Shown in pieces: positions 8,307-17,032 of a stretch of DNA of 64,000 nucleotides. Origin of the DNA: Chitinophagaceae bacterium 26-R-25 (GTDB lineage: Bacteria; Bacteroidota; Bacteroidia; Chitinophagales; Chitinophagaceae); assembly GCA_029906195.1 (NCBI GenBank), contig JARWSJ010000002.1, positions 1,302,001 to 1,366,000 of the forward strand, given 5' to 3'. Numbering within the stretch: the first letter of the stretch is position 1; every line of letters starts with the position of its first letter. The notes under the pieces were generated by a model that was not told the DNA's origin, did no database searches, and saw only the letters and a list, made by a program, of their open reading frames with translations. Both the position numbers and the translations under genes were made by a program.

Positions 8307-9206
8307 ATGAAAAAAATTTTGATAACCGGTGCAAATGGTTTGCTCGGGCAACATCTTGTAAAACTATTGCTGGAGAAAAATTATGTGGTGATCGCCACGG
8401 GCAAAGGTGAACAGCGATTGACTCAAAATGAGAGTCCGCTTTTCACTTACTATGATATTGATGTGATTGAAGGTTTTTCACTGCACGAAGTGCTAAAACA
8501 TGAAACGCCTGACGTTGTGGTGCATGCCGCTGCGATGACACAAATTGATGACTGCGAATTGCAGACGGAACAATGCGAACGCGTGAATGTGCAGGGAACG
8601 GCGCAGGTTTTGCTCGATGCGGAGGCTTTTTGCAAGCACTTTATTTATATTTCCACTGATTTTGTTTTTGATGGTGTAAAAGGGAATTACAACGAAACGG
8701 ATGATTGTAATCCGTTGAGTTTTTACGGCTTTACCAAACTGCAATCCGAAAGTATGGTGGAGATGAGCGAAATGCCGTGGACGATTGTGCGCACTTGTCT
8801 CGTGTACGGCAATGTGGTTGGCGGCACGCGAAGCAATATTGTAAGCTGGGTAAAAAACAGCCTTACCGAAGGCAAGAAAATAAAGGTGGTGAACGACCAG
8901 GTGCGAACACCAACATTTGTGGAAGATCTTGCACGGGGTATTGAACTGATCATTTATAAACAAGCACAGGGCATTTATCATCTTGCAGGAAAAGATGTGC
9001 TCACTCCATTTGAAATGGCTATTGCCACTGCGGAACATTTTGGCCTGAATAAAGAATTGATTGAAAAGGTAGATGCGTCCGTTTTTACACAACCCGCCAA
9101 ACGTCCGCCTAAAACGGGACTTGACATTACGAAAGCGAGAACAGAGTTGGGGTTTGAGCCGACGGCTTTTAGGGAGAGTTTGAATAAGTTGAGAGTTGAG
9201 AGTTGA
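8307..9206 (+). CDS. RmlD-like NAD(P)-dependent sugar nucleotide reductase (SDR)
   Basis: A 299-residue extended short-chain dehydrogenase of the RmlD (dTDP-4-dehydrorhamnose reductase) type. The nucleotide-binding GANGLLGQHL lies at residues 8-17, VVHAAAMTQIDDCE near 72-85, STDFVFDG near 117-124 and the catalytic YGFTK around 140-144. No other rhamnose genes are nearby, so the substrate is uncertain; database names vary between dTDP-4-dehydrorhamnose reductase and sugar nucleotide-binding protein. The last codons (encoding LRVES) and the TGA stop lie inside the GTTGA(A/G)A array that starts at 9188, so the original C-terminus may have been replaced by repeat sequence. A terminator follows at 9341. 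Confidence 0.88.
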   Translation: MKKILITGANGLLGQHLVKLLLEKNYVVIATGKGEQRLTQNESPLFTYYDIDVIEGFSLHEVLKHETPDVVVHAAAMTQIDDCELQTEQCERVNVQGTAQVLLDAEAFCKHFIYISTDFVFDGVKGNYNETDDCNPLSFYGFTKLQSESMVEMSEMPWTIVRTCLVYGNVVGGTRSNIVSWVKNSLTEGKKIKVVNDQVRTPTFVEDLARGIELIIYKQAQGIYHLAGKDVLTPFEMAIATAEHFGLNKELIEKVDASVFTQPAKRPPKTGLDITKARTELGFEPTAFRESLNKLRVES

Positions 9207-9299
9207 AAGTTGAGAGTTGAAAGTTGAAAGTTGAAAGTTGAAAGTTGAAAGTTGAAAGTTGAAAGTTGAAAGTTGAAAGTTGAAAGTTGAAAGTTGAGA
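9188..9299 (+). repeat. Sixteen in-phase heptamers GTTGA(A/G)A
   Basis: Exactly 16 uninterrupted copies of a 7-base word, varying only A/G at its sixth base. The first two and a half copies are translated as the C-terminus of the preceding gene and the third provides its TGA stop. This is the longest and cleanest arm in the window. A weaker complementary arm lies at 9386-9415. Confidence 0.97.
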
Positions 9300-9340
9300 A
9301 ATTTAGGCCTATCAAGATACAGTTTGTTTCGAAAGTCTTA

Positions 9341-9376
9341 AAGTGCCTGCAGGTTATGCCTCGCAGGCACTTTTTA
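9341..9376 (+). terminator. Intrinsic terminator of the RmlD-like gene
   Basis: The arms AAGTGCCTGC (9341-9350) and GCAGGCACTT (9363-9372) pair perfectly, followed by a T run. Confidence 0.88.
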
Positions 9377-9385
9377 TGTAAGGCC

Positions 9386-9415
9386 AGATAACTCTCAACT
9401 CTCCATTCTCAACTA
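9386..9415. repeat. Right arm facing the heptamer array
   Basis: Words ACTCTCA and TCTCAAC, the complement of GTTGAGA, run up to the stop codon of ctlX (minus strand TAG followed by TTGAGAATGG). Confidence 0.7.
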
Positions 9416-10327
9416 TTCTATCGTCGGCAAATGAATCTCCGCCATCATGCACCTGGCGCTGCCACCGCCGTTTTTTTCAATTGTGTTGAGGGAAGAGTGA
9501 ACGATGCGATTGAAGCTGGTGAGTTTTTTTATTTGCTCTGCTGTCAGTGATTCGTAGGCTTGTGTTGACATCACCAACAATTTCTCTCCATTGTTGGTGG
9601 CCACCTGCAACATGTTACCTGCAAAGTGATTCATCTGATCAAGCGTAATATCTACAAGTTCTTTTCCTGAGTGTTTAATGGTGTTGATCACATGATCACG
9701 TTCTGATGCAATGTGAATGCTGTCGAGGCAAATGACAACATATTTATCTCCAACACACATCATCACGTTGGTGTGATAAATAGCACCGCCGTTTTTATCT
9801 ACTGCTTCGAAAGCTTCTGGTTGGTACATTGCTTTATCACAAAAATCTTCGAGCACCGTTTTATCTGTTCTTGCGGAAATGCAGGCGTAAGCAATTCTCT
9901 TGTCTCTGTCCAGCACCATGCTTCCGGTGCCTTCCAGGAAAATGTTATCGTCTTCGTAATGCGTAAGATCGATGATGCGCTCTATCGCAAAGTTTTCACT
10001 GATGGTTTCCAATACATGCTGCTTGCGTTCCATTCTGCGATTTTCTGCATACATAGGATACAACACTACAGCGCCATTTGAGTGAAAGGATATCCAGTTA
10101 TTGGGAAATATAGAATCGGGTGTGTGCGGTTTAGGAGTGTCTTCTACAACCGTTACTGACACGCCGTTTGAGCGGAGCACTTTTACAAAAGTATCGAACT
10201 CTTCAAGCGCTTTATTTTGAACGTTGCCATCATCGCCGGCCACCTGGAACGCATTGTTCACAGCGGTTTGTGCATTGTAGCCAAATTGCACAGGGCGTAT
10301 CATGAGGATGTTATCGGTAGTTTGCAT
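9413..10327 (-). CDS. ctlX: Citrulline/arginine-type hydrolase (CtlX family amidinotransferase fold)
   Basis: A 304-residue member of the guanidino-group modifying superfamily (arginine deiminase fold), the branch named citrulline utilization hydrolase CtlX. It starts ILMIRPVQFGYN, has FPNNWISFH near residue 95, FLEGTGSMVLDRD near 130 and ends with GGGSARCMMAEIH, where Cys293 should be the nucleophile and the His in QMNHFAGNM a catalytic partner. The expected role is hydrolysis of citrulline or a related guanidino/ureido compound in amino-acid catabolism. It is a lone gene here. Its stop codon touches the right arm of a repeat, and a left-arm run of ACTGAATA words lies just upstream of its start. 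Confidence 0.85.
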   Translation of the reverse strand: MQTTDNILMIRPVQFGYNAQTAVNNAFQVAGDDGNVQNKALEEFDTFVKVLRSNGVSVTVVEDTPKPHTPDSIFPNNWISFHSNGAVVLYPMYAENRRMERKQHVLETISENFAIERIIDLTHYEDDNIFLEGTGSMVLDRDKRIAYACISARTDKTVLEDFCDKAMYQPEAFEAVDKNGGAIYHTNVMMCVGDKYVVICLDSIHIASERDHVINTIKHSGKELVDITLDQMNHFAGNMLQVATNNGEKLLVMSTQAYESLTAEQIKKLTSFNRIVHSSLNTIEKNGGGSARCMMAEIHLPTIE

Positions 10328-10649
10328 ATGCCAATGACTGAATAACTGAATAATTGAATAACTGAACCGGAGGCAATATTAAGCAATTTACCACTAAGGC
10401 ACTAAGAACACGAAGCTTTCACTGAGGACTTTATTACCCGTCTCGCCACGGGTTTTTTTACCACGGAGTTAAGGAGTTTTTTTCACGGAGGGAAGGAGAG
10501 AGGATAAATGGATTGAACACCCCATGCAGCTGTAGAGACGCGTTGAACGCGTCTCCGTTCAAACATTCAGCGTGATGCATGTTAGCTGCATCTTTGCATT
10601 GTCTGTGCAAGCAGTCTTTATGTGCAACATAGACGCATGCAATGCGTCT
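10328..10649. other. Intergenic mosaic of several repeat families
   Basis: From left to right: ACTGAATA/ATTGAATA words at about 10335-10367; CACTAAGG/CACGGAG-type words at 10388-10500, with a small hairpin ACCCGT/ACGGGT followed by seven T at 10436-10460 (plus-strand orientation, but no plus gene feeds it); then the GAGACGC-ended element that begins at 10532. No gene is supported. Confidence 0.7.
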
Positions 10650-10653
10650 CTAC
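10532..10653 (-). repeat. Solitary copy of the GTAGAGACGC-ended intergenic element
   Basis: Both ends are palindromic GAGACGC...GCGTCTC hairpins. The interior, read on the minus strand, matches the interior of the tandem units at 26974-27293 (words such as TGTTGCAC, GCAAAGATGCA, GTTTGAACGGAGACGC). The terminal GTAG on the minus strand supplies the TAG stop of the DUF58 gene. Confidence 0.8.
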
Positions 10654-11990
10654 ACAATCTGTCTCGCTTTTAACTCCAGGTACTTATTTAAAGCGTTGAC
10701 CGTGAGCTTATTTGGCTCTGTTAGCAAAGACATGATGCCGTGCTTTTGTAACTCTTTCACAATCTGTTTTTTCTCGAAGGCAAATTTGGTGGCGATGGTA
10801 TGTGTATAAATATCCTCAATGGTATGGGCCTTTTCATTGAGGAAGGACGATAACTCGGAGTTTTCGAAAAATATGACCAGTAAAGGGTGATGGTTTGCGA
10901 GTTTTTTCAAATAGGGTAATTGCCTTTCCAGGCTATACATGTTTTCAAAATTCGTGAAAAGTATGAGCAGGCTGCGCTGCTTTATTTTATACCTGATATT
11001 GCTGTAAAGGCTTTCAAAATCACTGTCCTGGAAATCGGTTTGCTGACGATAAAGACTCTCCAGAATAAGACCAAGCTGCGAGCCTTTTTTATCCGGCATT
11101 ACTGTTTGTCCCATTTTTTTACCGAAGGTTATAAGCCCCGCTTTATCCTGTTTCGTGAGCACCATATTGCTCAACACAAGTGAAGCATTGATTGCATAGT
11201 CCAGCAATGTCATACCTTCAAAAGGCATTTTCATGGTACGTCCTTTATCGATGATGCAAATAACCTGCTGGCTGCGTTCGTCCATGTAGTTATTGATCAT
11301 CAAGGTGTTTCTGCGGGCAGAGGCTTTCCAGTTTACCGTTCTGTAATCATCGCCTGACACATATTCCTTGATCTGCTCAAATTCAAGACTGTTGCCAATT
11401 TTACGCAGTTGTCGGGAACCCACTTCCATCAATTGATTTGTTGCAGCCATCAATTGAAAACGACGCATTTGCATGTACGAAGGGTAGGTGGCTACGTCTT
11501 TTTCTTCACCGCTTCTGATATGTCGCACGATCATATTCAACGGGCCGGTAAACAAAATATTAATGATGCCGAAATTATAGACGCCACGCTCGGTCGGTTT
11601 GAGCATGTACAAATAAGATGAAGTGCCATTGCCGGGAACTTTAAGCTGCGTACCTACATTGTTTAGCTGAAACTGCACCGGAACTTCATCCAACAACTGT
11701 AAATTGATCGCATAGCCAAGATGATTGTGCACTTTTAACGTAACAGGATTATCATCTCCATTGCTGAATCTGTCTGTGCAAATGCGCTCTGCCGTTGCCG
11801 GAATTTTTTTACCAAACACCAACAACAGGTCAAACAATGCAGCAATGCAAAGAAAAAGCGTTGCCATCTTTCCAATCAGCATCAACTGGGGAAAGAAAAA
11901 CGCCAACGCAAAAGCGGCTATGATACATCCCATGATGATGTAGAAAAGCCTGCTGAAGTAGAAGGGTATGCCTGAATTTTTTTTCTTCAT
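10650..11990 (-). CDS. DUF58 domain protein
   Basis: A 446-residue membrane-anchored protein with two hydrophobic helices near residues 8-30 and 34-55, then a beta-sandwich region and the DUF58 core with GDDYRTVNWKASARR near 212-226 and a von Willebrand A-like segment starting ICIIDKGRTM. DUF58 proteins accompany MoxR ATPases, as here, and are thought to act with them in assembly or maturation of other proteins. It is the last gene of the SpoIIM-DUF4129-DUF4350-MoxR-DUF58 operon and is separated from moxR by an AACGC island. The stop codon lies in a dispersed repeat, so the final residues may be repeat-derived. Confidence 0.92.
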   Translation of the reverse strand: MKKKNSGIPFYFSRLFYIIMGCIIAAFALAFFFPQLMLIGKMATLFLCIAALFDLLLVFGKKIPATAERICTDRFSNGDDNPVTLKVHNHLGYAINLQLLDEVPVQFQLNNVGTQLKVPGNGTSSYLYMLKPTERGVYNFGIINILFTGPLNMIVRHIRSGEEKDVATYPSYMQMRRFQLMAATNQLMEVGSRQLRKIGNSLEFEQIKEYVSGDDYRTVNWKASARRNTLMINNYMDERSQQVICIIDKGRTMKMPFEGMTLLDYAINASLVLSNMVLTKQDKAGLITFGKKMGQTVMPDKKGSQLGLILESLYRQQTDFQDSDFESLYSNIRYKIKQRSLLILFTNFENMYSLERQLPYLKKLANHHPLLVIFFENSELSSFLNEKAHTIEDIYTHTIATKFAFEKKQIVKELQKHGIMSLLTEPNKLTVNALNKYLELKARQIV

Positions 11991-12000
11991 TTGTTTTTTT

Positions 12001-12085
12001 TACGCTTAACGCTCAATGCGAAACGCTTAACGCTGGTTCCAGTGCTTGCAACCTGCGTTAGGCGTTAAGCGTTTGGCGTTAAGCC
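12001..12085. repeat. AACGC-word inverted-repeat island inside the MoxR operon
   Basis: Left-arm words TAACGCT/AAACGCT at 12001-12034 and right-arm words GGCGTTA/GCGTTTG at 12054-12085 occupy the whole gap between moxR and the DUF58 gene. A transcript of the operon would contain the folded island. Confidence 0.85.
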
Positions 12086-12092
12086 TTTTGCC

Positions 12093-13070
12093 TTATCTCG
12101 GAACTTCAATCCCATGCACAATCTTTAAAATCACATCATCTTCACTCACACCTTCCATTTCTTTTTCCGGTGTTAAAATGATTCTGTGACGAAGCACCGG
12201 AACAGCCGCATAAATGATATCATCCGGGGTAATGAAATCTCTGCCGGAAATGGCCGCCGTTGCTTTTGCTGCCTGCAACAGCGCCAATGATGCACGCGGT
12301 GAGGCGCCTAAGTAAATCGCTTTATCGTTTCTGGTTGCCACAATGATTTTTGCAATGAAGTTCAACAGCTTTTCTTCTGCCACTACACTTCTTACCAGCT
12401 GGCGCAAATGCATTATTTCAGTTGTTGAGATCACCGCATTTACTGCATCTGTTTTTGAATCGTTGTCCATAGAACCGAAACGCTGGAGAATGGTTAACTC
12501 CTCCGCTTCTGTAGGATAAGGCACAACTATTTTAAACAGAAAGCGGTCCAGTTGCGCTTCCGGTAATCTGTATGTTCCTTCCTGTTCAATGGGGTTTTGC
12601 GTGGCAAGCACCATAAAAGGCAGTTCCATTTTGTGGGTAATGCCATCGATGGTAACCTGTTTTTCTTCCATTACTTCAAACAAAGCGGCTTGTGTTTTTG
12701 CCGGGGCACGGTTTATTTCATCAATCAAAATAATGTTGCTGAAGATTGGGCCGCGCTTGAACTCAAAGCTGGTATTGCCGGGATTGTAGATGTTTGTTCC
12801 CAGCACATCACTCGGCATAAGGTCCGGTGTAAACTGAATGCGGCTGAAGCCCGTTTGCAGGCTTTTTGCAACCAGTTTTGCGGCCAGTGTTTTTGCTACG
12901 CCGGGCACACCTTCTATCAGTACATGTCCATCTGCCAGGATCGCAGTGATGATCTGTTGCACCATTTGGTCCTGGCCAACAATGATCTTCCTGATCTCTG
13001 CCTGGAGGTTAGCAACGGCAGCATTCAGTTCGCTTACATTTATTCTTTGTTCAAATAAGGTTTCTTCCAT
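12093..13070 (-). CDS. MoxR-family AAA+ ATPase
   Basis: A 325-residue MoxR ATPase. Walker A GVPGVAKTLAAK lies near residue 57, Walker B LIDEINRAPAKTQAALFEVMEE near 116, and sensor 1 VLATQNP near 155, followed by the AAA_lid_2 domain. MoxR proteins act as chaperone-like ATPases working on vWA/DUF58 partners, here the next gene in the operon. The start codon comes one base after the stop of the DUF4350 gene, indicating translational coupling. Annotation to the family is firm; the physiological client is unknown. Confidence 0.96.
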   Translation of the reverse strand: MEETLFEQRINVSELNAAVANLQAEIRKIIVGQDQMVQQIITAILADGHVLIEGVPGVAKTLAAKLVAKSLQTGFSRIQFTPDLMPSDVLGTNIYNPGNTSFEFKRGPIFSNIILIDEINRAPAKTQAALFEVMEEKQVTIDGITHKMELPFMVLATQNPIEQEGTYRLPEAQLDRFLFKIVVPYPTEAEELTILQRFGSMDNDSKTDAVNAVISTTEIMHLRQLVRSVVAEEKLLNFIAKIIVATRNDKAIYLGASPRASLALLQAAKATAAISGRDFITPDDIIYAAVPVLRHRIILTPEKEMEGVSEDDVILKIVHGIEVPR

Positions 13071-13071
13071 A

Positions 13072-14298
13072 TCAGGCTTTTTTATAGAAATTTTCTAAGT
13101 GGTTATAAAAGTGTCTCAGGTCGTTAACAGTAATGGCGCCCATTTGTGTTTGCTGGATGTATCCGGTAATTACATTGGCTTCCTCCTGTGGCACACCAGT
13201 TTTTATAGATAATGCTTTCGCAAAGTCGTCGTTAATGTGGCTTGTATTTAATTTATATTTTGTTCGAACATGCTCCAGGAAAAACTGGCTCATTTTCGAA
13301 GCAAGATTCAGGTGGTCGCCTTTTTCAAAATACAATTTTCCTACGGTGGAAATGAACTCCATGTGCTCATTTTTAGGTTTGCTGTATTCCGGTATCTGCC
13401 TTTGCTTACGGCTGCTTTCGGTGAACAGGTAAACTACAAGCACGGCAAGCGTTAACCAGAATGCCCATTGAAAATTAGGGTAGTTGAGGATCACAGATAA
13501 AATGCCTTTACTTTCGTTTCCTTTCGTTGGCCTGTCTGCTGAAAACAAATAATACTCATCCCAAACAACATGCGTAGGCTTTACTGGAACCATTGCCGCC
13601 AGTTGTTCAAGGTATTTGTGATTGTTGTTGTATAGAAGAAAAAAGTTTGTCAACGTAAGTGGCGCGGAATGCAGGAAAACAGTCCCTTTTATGGTATTCA
13701 TGGCAAGCAAATTCGGATTGCCATTTTCTGAATACCCTAAAGGATAAGTAATTGTAGAATCGTAATCCAGGAAACTATTGTCGTAAGAAGAGCCGGGGCA
13801 AGTGTACGCAACAGGCGTATGAAACGCGCCCGTGTCAAGCCTTACCCTGAATGAGTCCGGCCTGATGATATCATTTATCTTATTCTTCAGATCATATCCA
13901 CTGTTATAAGCTTGCCTTACTTTGAAAACATCTGTTGCCATTGAGTTGTACATAATGGCGCTAATGAAAACATAGTTTCCTTTTTGTGCAAAGCTGAGAA
14001 TGTTGTCCATCTCTTCTTCGGTAGGATCGAAGTCGAACGCAACAATTATCAATACCTGTTTGCCGGTATCTATATTGAGGTTTTTCCATGCGCCCGGTTC
14101 ATTGCGGTTCACGGTCACTTTTGCCGAAGGAAACAGTTTCGATAACAGTGAGTAGGAAACATTGGTTCCGTATGGAATTTTATCTTTTGGGTTCAGTGTA
14201 AATCTGGAATCGAATTGTTTACCCTTCCTTGTTGGAATAAACAGCAGCGCCGAAATAATTACCACGCCCACAATCAGAAATGGCAATATCTTATTCAT
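13072..14298 (-). CDS. DUF4350 domain membrane protein
   Basis: A 408-residue protein with a signal-anchor helix at residues 5-23, an exported DUF4350 domain containing IPYGTNVSYSLLSKLFP and a second transmembrane helix near 285-305 (FWLTLAVLVVYLFT). The C-terminal 100 residues are cytosolic and helical. DUF4350 proteins travel with MoxR/DUF58 genes and may be an envelope partner of that ATPase. The gene overlaps the upstream DUF4129 gene by 8 bases and is adjacent to moxR. Confidence 0.88.
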   Translation of the reverse strand: MNKILPFLIVGVVIISALLFIPTRKGKQFDSRFTLNPKDKIPYGTNVSYSLLSKLFPSAKVTVNRNEPGAWKNLNIDTGKQVLIIVAFDFDPTEEEMDNILSFAQKGNYVFISAIMYNSMATDVFKVRQAYNSGYDLKNKINDIIRPDSFRVRLDTGAFHTPVAYTCPGSSYDNSFLDYDSTITYPLGYSENGNPNLLAMNTIKGTVFLHSAPLTLTNFFLLYNNNHKYLEQLAAMVPVKPTHVVWDEYYLFSADRPTKGNESKGILSVILNYPNFQWAFWLTLAVLVVYLFTESSRKQRQIPEYSKPKNEHMEFISTVGKLYFEKGDHLNLASKMSQFFLEHVRTKYKLNTSHINDDFAKALSIKTGVPQEEANVITGYIQQTQMGAITVNDLRHFYNHLENFYKKA

Positions 14299-15220
14299 AG
14301 GATGGAATTATTTTCTTTTGCATAGTGGAAAAATCCCTGCTTATTTTTTCGTACATCTCCGGAGTAACTTCAAACTTTCCATACCAGACATATTCATAGT
14401 GCCTCGTCACTCTAAAAAAATCGTTGTAATAAGAAGTGTTATTCAACTGCATTAAGTAGTGAATGTTGGTATAGTCTGGCTTGAAGGTAATGATGCCGTT
14501 TTCGGAAAGCAATTTCAACGTTTGCAAATACAAGATGCGCGTTGCCAGCCTGTAGTTTTTGTCCTTTACCGCTTTGTTCAGCAGGTCCTGGTAGGGAAGA
14601 ATGAATATGTTTTCTCCGAGATCGGTTTCTTCCGGTTGATCATCAATATTTTTATTCGACGGCGCAAAAAAACCAACTTTGTTTGAGGATAAAAAGTAAA
14701 CCAGCGCTCCAAGGAAAATGAGAATCGCTGCGCCCAGCAAAAGGTATTGAAGACCGGGACCAATGTTTATTATTCTTGGGGAGTCATCTTCAAAACTCTC
14801 ATCTGGTTTTGATGCTGGCTCGGGTTTATCCGCATTTACTCTTTTGATGGAGTCTGCAAAGCGCAGATAGGCTTTTTGTTTTGCTTTGAATTTTTCTACT
14901 GCACTTGCGTACCAGAAATCTTTATCTTTTTTTAAAGAATCAATCAGCGAAGGTGAAATTGTTGTTACTGAAAATTTTCTCGCAGCAAACGGCTGCTCCG
15001 TGTAAAACTTTGTGTTGAAAAATCTTTCTGAAGAATCGTAAATATGTTTCGGCTCTTGCACAGAATTAATCTTCACCTCCGGAGCTGCGACTGAAACAGA
15101 GTCGACCACTGTTGAAGAATCGTCTGAATCCTGCGCATAGCTTGCATTGCTGCCGCAAACAAGAAGTATAGTCAGTAAAACAATTAAAGGATATGGTGGA
15201 TGGTAGAATCTTTTCTTCAT
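14291..15220 (-). CDS. DUF4129-type membrane protein of the MoxR operon
   Basis: A 309-residue protein with an N-terminal signal peptide (VLLTILLVCGSNASYAQ), an exported region of about 120 residues rich in Ser, Asp and Lys, one transmembrane helix near 158-178 (YLLLGAAILIFLGALVYFL), and a cytosolic C-terminal domain with LLNKAVKDKNYRLATRILYL and YEYVWYGKFEV, which match DUF4129. It overlaps its neighbours on both sides (4 bases with the SpoIIM gene, 8 bases with the DUF4350 gene), so one operon is certain. Function unknown; probably part of the same envelope complex. Confidence 0.82.
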   Translation of the reverse strand: MKKRFYHPPYPLIVLLTILLVCGSNASYAQDSDDSSTVVDSVSVAAPEVKINSVQEPKHIYDSSERFFNTKFYTEQPFAARKFSVTTISPSLIDSLKKDKDFWYASAVEKFKAKQKAYLRFADSIKRVNADKPEPASKPDESFEDDSPRIINIGPGLQYLLLGAAILIFLGALVYFLSSNKVGFFAPSNKNIDDQPEETDLGENIFILPYQDLLNKAVKDKNYRLATRILYLQTLKLLSENGIITFKPDYTNIHYLMQLNNTSYYNDFFRVTRHYEYVWYGKFEVTPEMYEKISRDFSTMQKKIIPSYE

Positions 15221-16182
15221 GATTTTGCAATGCTTTCCTGCTTAGCTCGTTTCATAAGCTTAAGCGGATAAATAACGAAATAACCAAGTACCAGGCAAAG
15301 TGAGATGGTTATGATAAACAGCTTCAGCACAAGCGGCATATCTGTATGGCGGGTAATGAAGCCTTCAAATATTGCTGCGATAAACAACATTGGAACATTG
15401 GACAGGGCAATGATCACACCTTCTTTTGCACCTTGTTTCAGTGCGTTCAGTCTGCTTTTGGTGCCTGGAAAAATCCAGCTCTTCGCTAATACCAATCCCG
15501 ATGCTGCTGCAATTACAAAAGTTGAAAGCTCAATGGTGCCGTGGATCAAAATGGTGAGCAAACTATCGTTGATCAAACCTTTGCTGTAGAACATGTATTC
15601 AAACGCGCCGACCATCACGGAGTTGTACATTAAACCCAATACAGTTGGTATGCCCAGTAAAATGCCTCCGGCAAATTCTTTCAGCGATACCACCACGTTG
15701 TTTATAAAAATGTAACAGAAGCTTAGAAACTCATTTCCTTCTCCGTAAACACCAAAAGGATGTCCGTCCTGGATGTTTTTTTCGGTCATGTTCACGTAAT
15801 GATCGCCCATCACCATGCGCACAAAACTTTCATCAGTTTTTGCAGAGAAAAATCCGATGGCAACGAATATCACAAAAAGGGAAAAACTAATTAGCAATAA
15901 GCCTAAGTGTTTCCCTATAGTAAGGGGAAGTGTGTACTTAAAAAAATTGACTATGCGTGATGCGGATTGTTTTTGATTCTGATAGATACCGAGGTATCTC
16001 TTACCGGCTTCTGTATTAAGATATTTTGTAACGCGACTGGTAGGGTAAAATGTTTTGCTATAGCCCAGATCTTCTACTAACTGAATGAATTCGTTAGCCA
16101 TTTCATCTGGCTGATCGCCGGGTAAATGTTGCATTTGGAGCCAGCGATCTCTATTTTTTTTTATGAATTGCGCTTCTCTCAA
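15217..16182 (-). CDS. SpoIIM-like (stage II sporulation protein M) membrane protein
   Basis: A 321-residue integral membrane protein. About 90 soluble residues (MREAQFIKKNRDRW...) are followed by hydrophobic helices near 95-115, 165-190, 205-225 and the C-terminal third. The motif GTIELSTFVIAAASGL is typical of the SpoIIM/DUF95 family. This organism does not sporulate; the family in Bacteroidota sits next to RDD and MoxR genes, as seen here. It is the first gene of the minus-strand operon and faces the RDD genes across a 63-base gap that must hold both promoters. Confidence 0.9.
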   Translation of the reverse strand: MREAQFIKKNRDRWLQMQHLPGDQPDEMANEFIQLVEDLGYSKTFYPTSRVTKYLNTEAGKRYLGIYQNQKQSASRIVNFFKYTLPLTIGKHLGLLLISFSLFVIFVAIGFFSAKTDESFVRMVMGDHYVNMTEKNIQDGHPFGVYGEGNEFLSFCYIFINNVVVSLKEFAGGILLGIPTVLGLMYNSVMVGAFEYMFYSKGLINDSLLTILIHGTIELSTFVIAAASGLVLAKSWIFPGTKSRLNALKQGAKEGVIIALSNVPMLFIAAIFEGFITRHTDMPLVLKLFIITISLCLVLGYFVIYPLKLMKRAKQESIAKS

Positions 16183-16245
16183 TTAGGGTTGTTTTATCTT
16201 CGAAAATAGAATTACTTTACAATCTAACAAATGTTTTAAATCTAT

Positions 16246-16980
16246 ATGGAAAAAATTACAGTTCAGACTAGTTTGAATATAGAACTGGAATTTGAGTCGG
16301 CCCCTTTTCACAAGCGCTTTTTTGCGATGTTAACTGATTGGATCATCATATTTGCATACGCCTTTATCACCTCAAAAATTATAGATTCCTTCAATACGGA
16401 TTCAACGTCGGAGAACCTGCCTTTATTATATAATTTATCGGGACTGCAGATGATTTTTTACCTGCCGGTTTTATTGTACCACCTTCTGTGTGAGAGTTTA
16501 ATGAATGGCCAGAGCCTCGGGAAAAAAGCCTGCCAGATAAGGGTGATCAGTGATAACGGGGGTAGGGCAGCTTTTCATCAATTGGTGCTGCGCTGGCTGC
16601 TGAGATTTGTAGACATTACTTTTGTGTTGCCGGGTTTGATCAGCTATATGTCCACCAAAAAGAACCAGCGCCTCGGAGATTTGGCAGCAGGCACGATGGT
16701 GATTGATACAAAACTTACTTCAGATTTGAATGAGACGGTTTTCTTTGAACTGGGAGATGATTACAAACCTAGATACACCAACGTGTTGCGCCTGAGCGAC
16801 CGGGACATGAACCTCGTAAAGGGAGTACTGGACGCTGCTGTTAAACAAAACAATACTGCCCTTTTGTACAGAACAACGGCGAAGATCCGCGAAGTGCTCA
16901 ACATCCAGGAGTACGAGGATGACGTGACGTTTTTGGAAACAATATTGAAAGACTATAACTACTTGTCTAACCAGAATTAA
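16246..16980 (+). CDS. RDD family membrane protein, long form
   Basis: A 244-residue RDD protein. Hydrophobic helices lie at about residues 27-47 and 65-87, the conserved SLGKKACQIRV at 90-100, and the third helix near 125-145 before LGDLAAGTMVID. The C-terminal 80 residues form a soluble tail. RDD proteins are small membrane proteins implicated in some bacteria in ion transport and in others only predicted. It is divergent from the SpoIIM operon, a widespread pairing. The start is the ATG after TTTAAATCTAT. Confidence 0.92.
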   Translation: MEKITVQTSLNIELEFESAPFHKRFFAMLTDWIIIFAYAFITSKIIDSFNTDSTSENLPLLYNLSGLQMIFYLPVLLYHLLCESLMNGQSLGKKACQIRVISDNGGRAAFHQLVLRWLLRFVDITFVLPGLISYMSTKKNQRLGDLAAGTMVIDTKLTSDLNETVFFELGDDYKPRYTNVLRLSDRDMNLVKGVLDAAVKQNNTALLYRTTAKIREVLNIQEYEDDVTFLETILKDYNYLSNQN

Positions 16981-17032
16981 TTTTCTTTCTTTAACTCTTT
17001 ATCTGTTTTTTAACCCTTTTAACCTTTTAAAC

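Noticed and set aside
8493..9092. 199-codon minus-strand frame
   Set aside because: Shadow of the RmlD-like reductase on the other strand.
10436..10460. Terminator ACCCGT/ACGGGT with T7
   Set aside because: Correct shape but no plus-strand gene feeds it; left in the description of the gap rather than called as a functional terminator.
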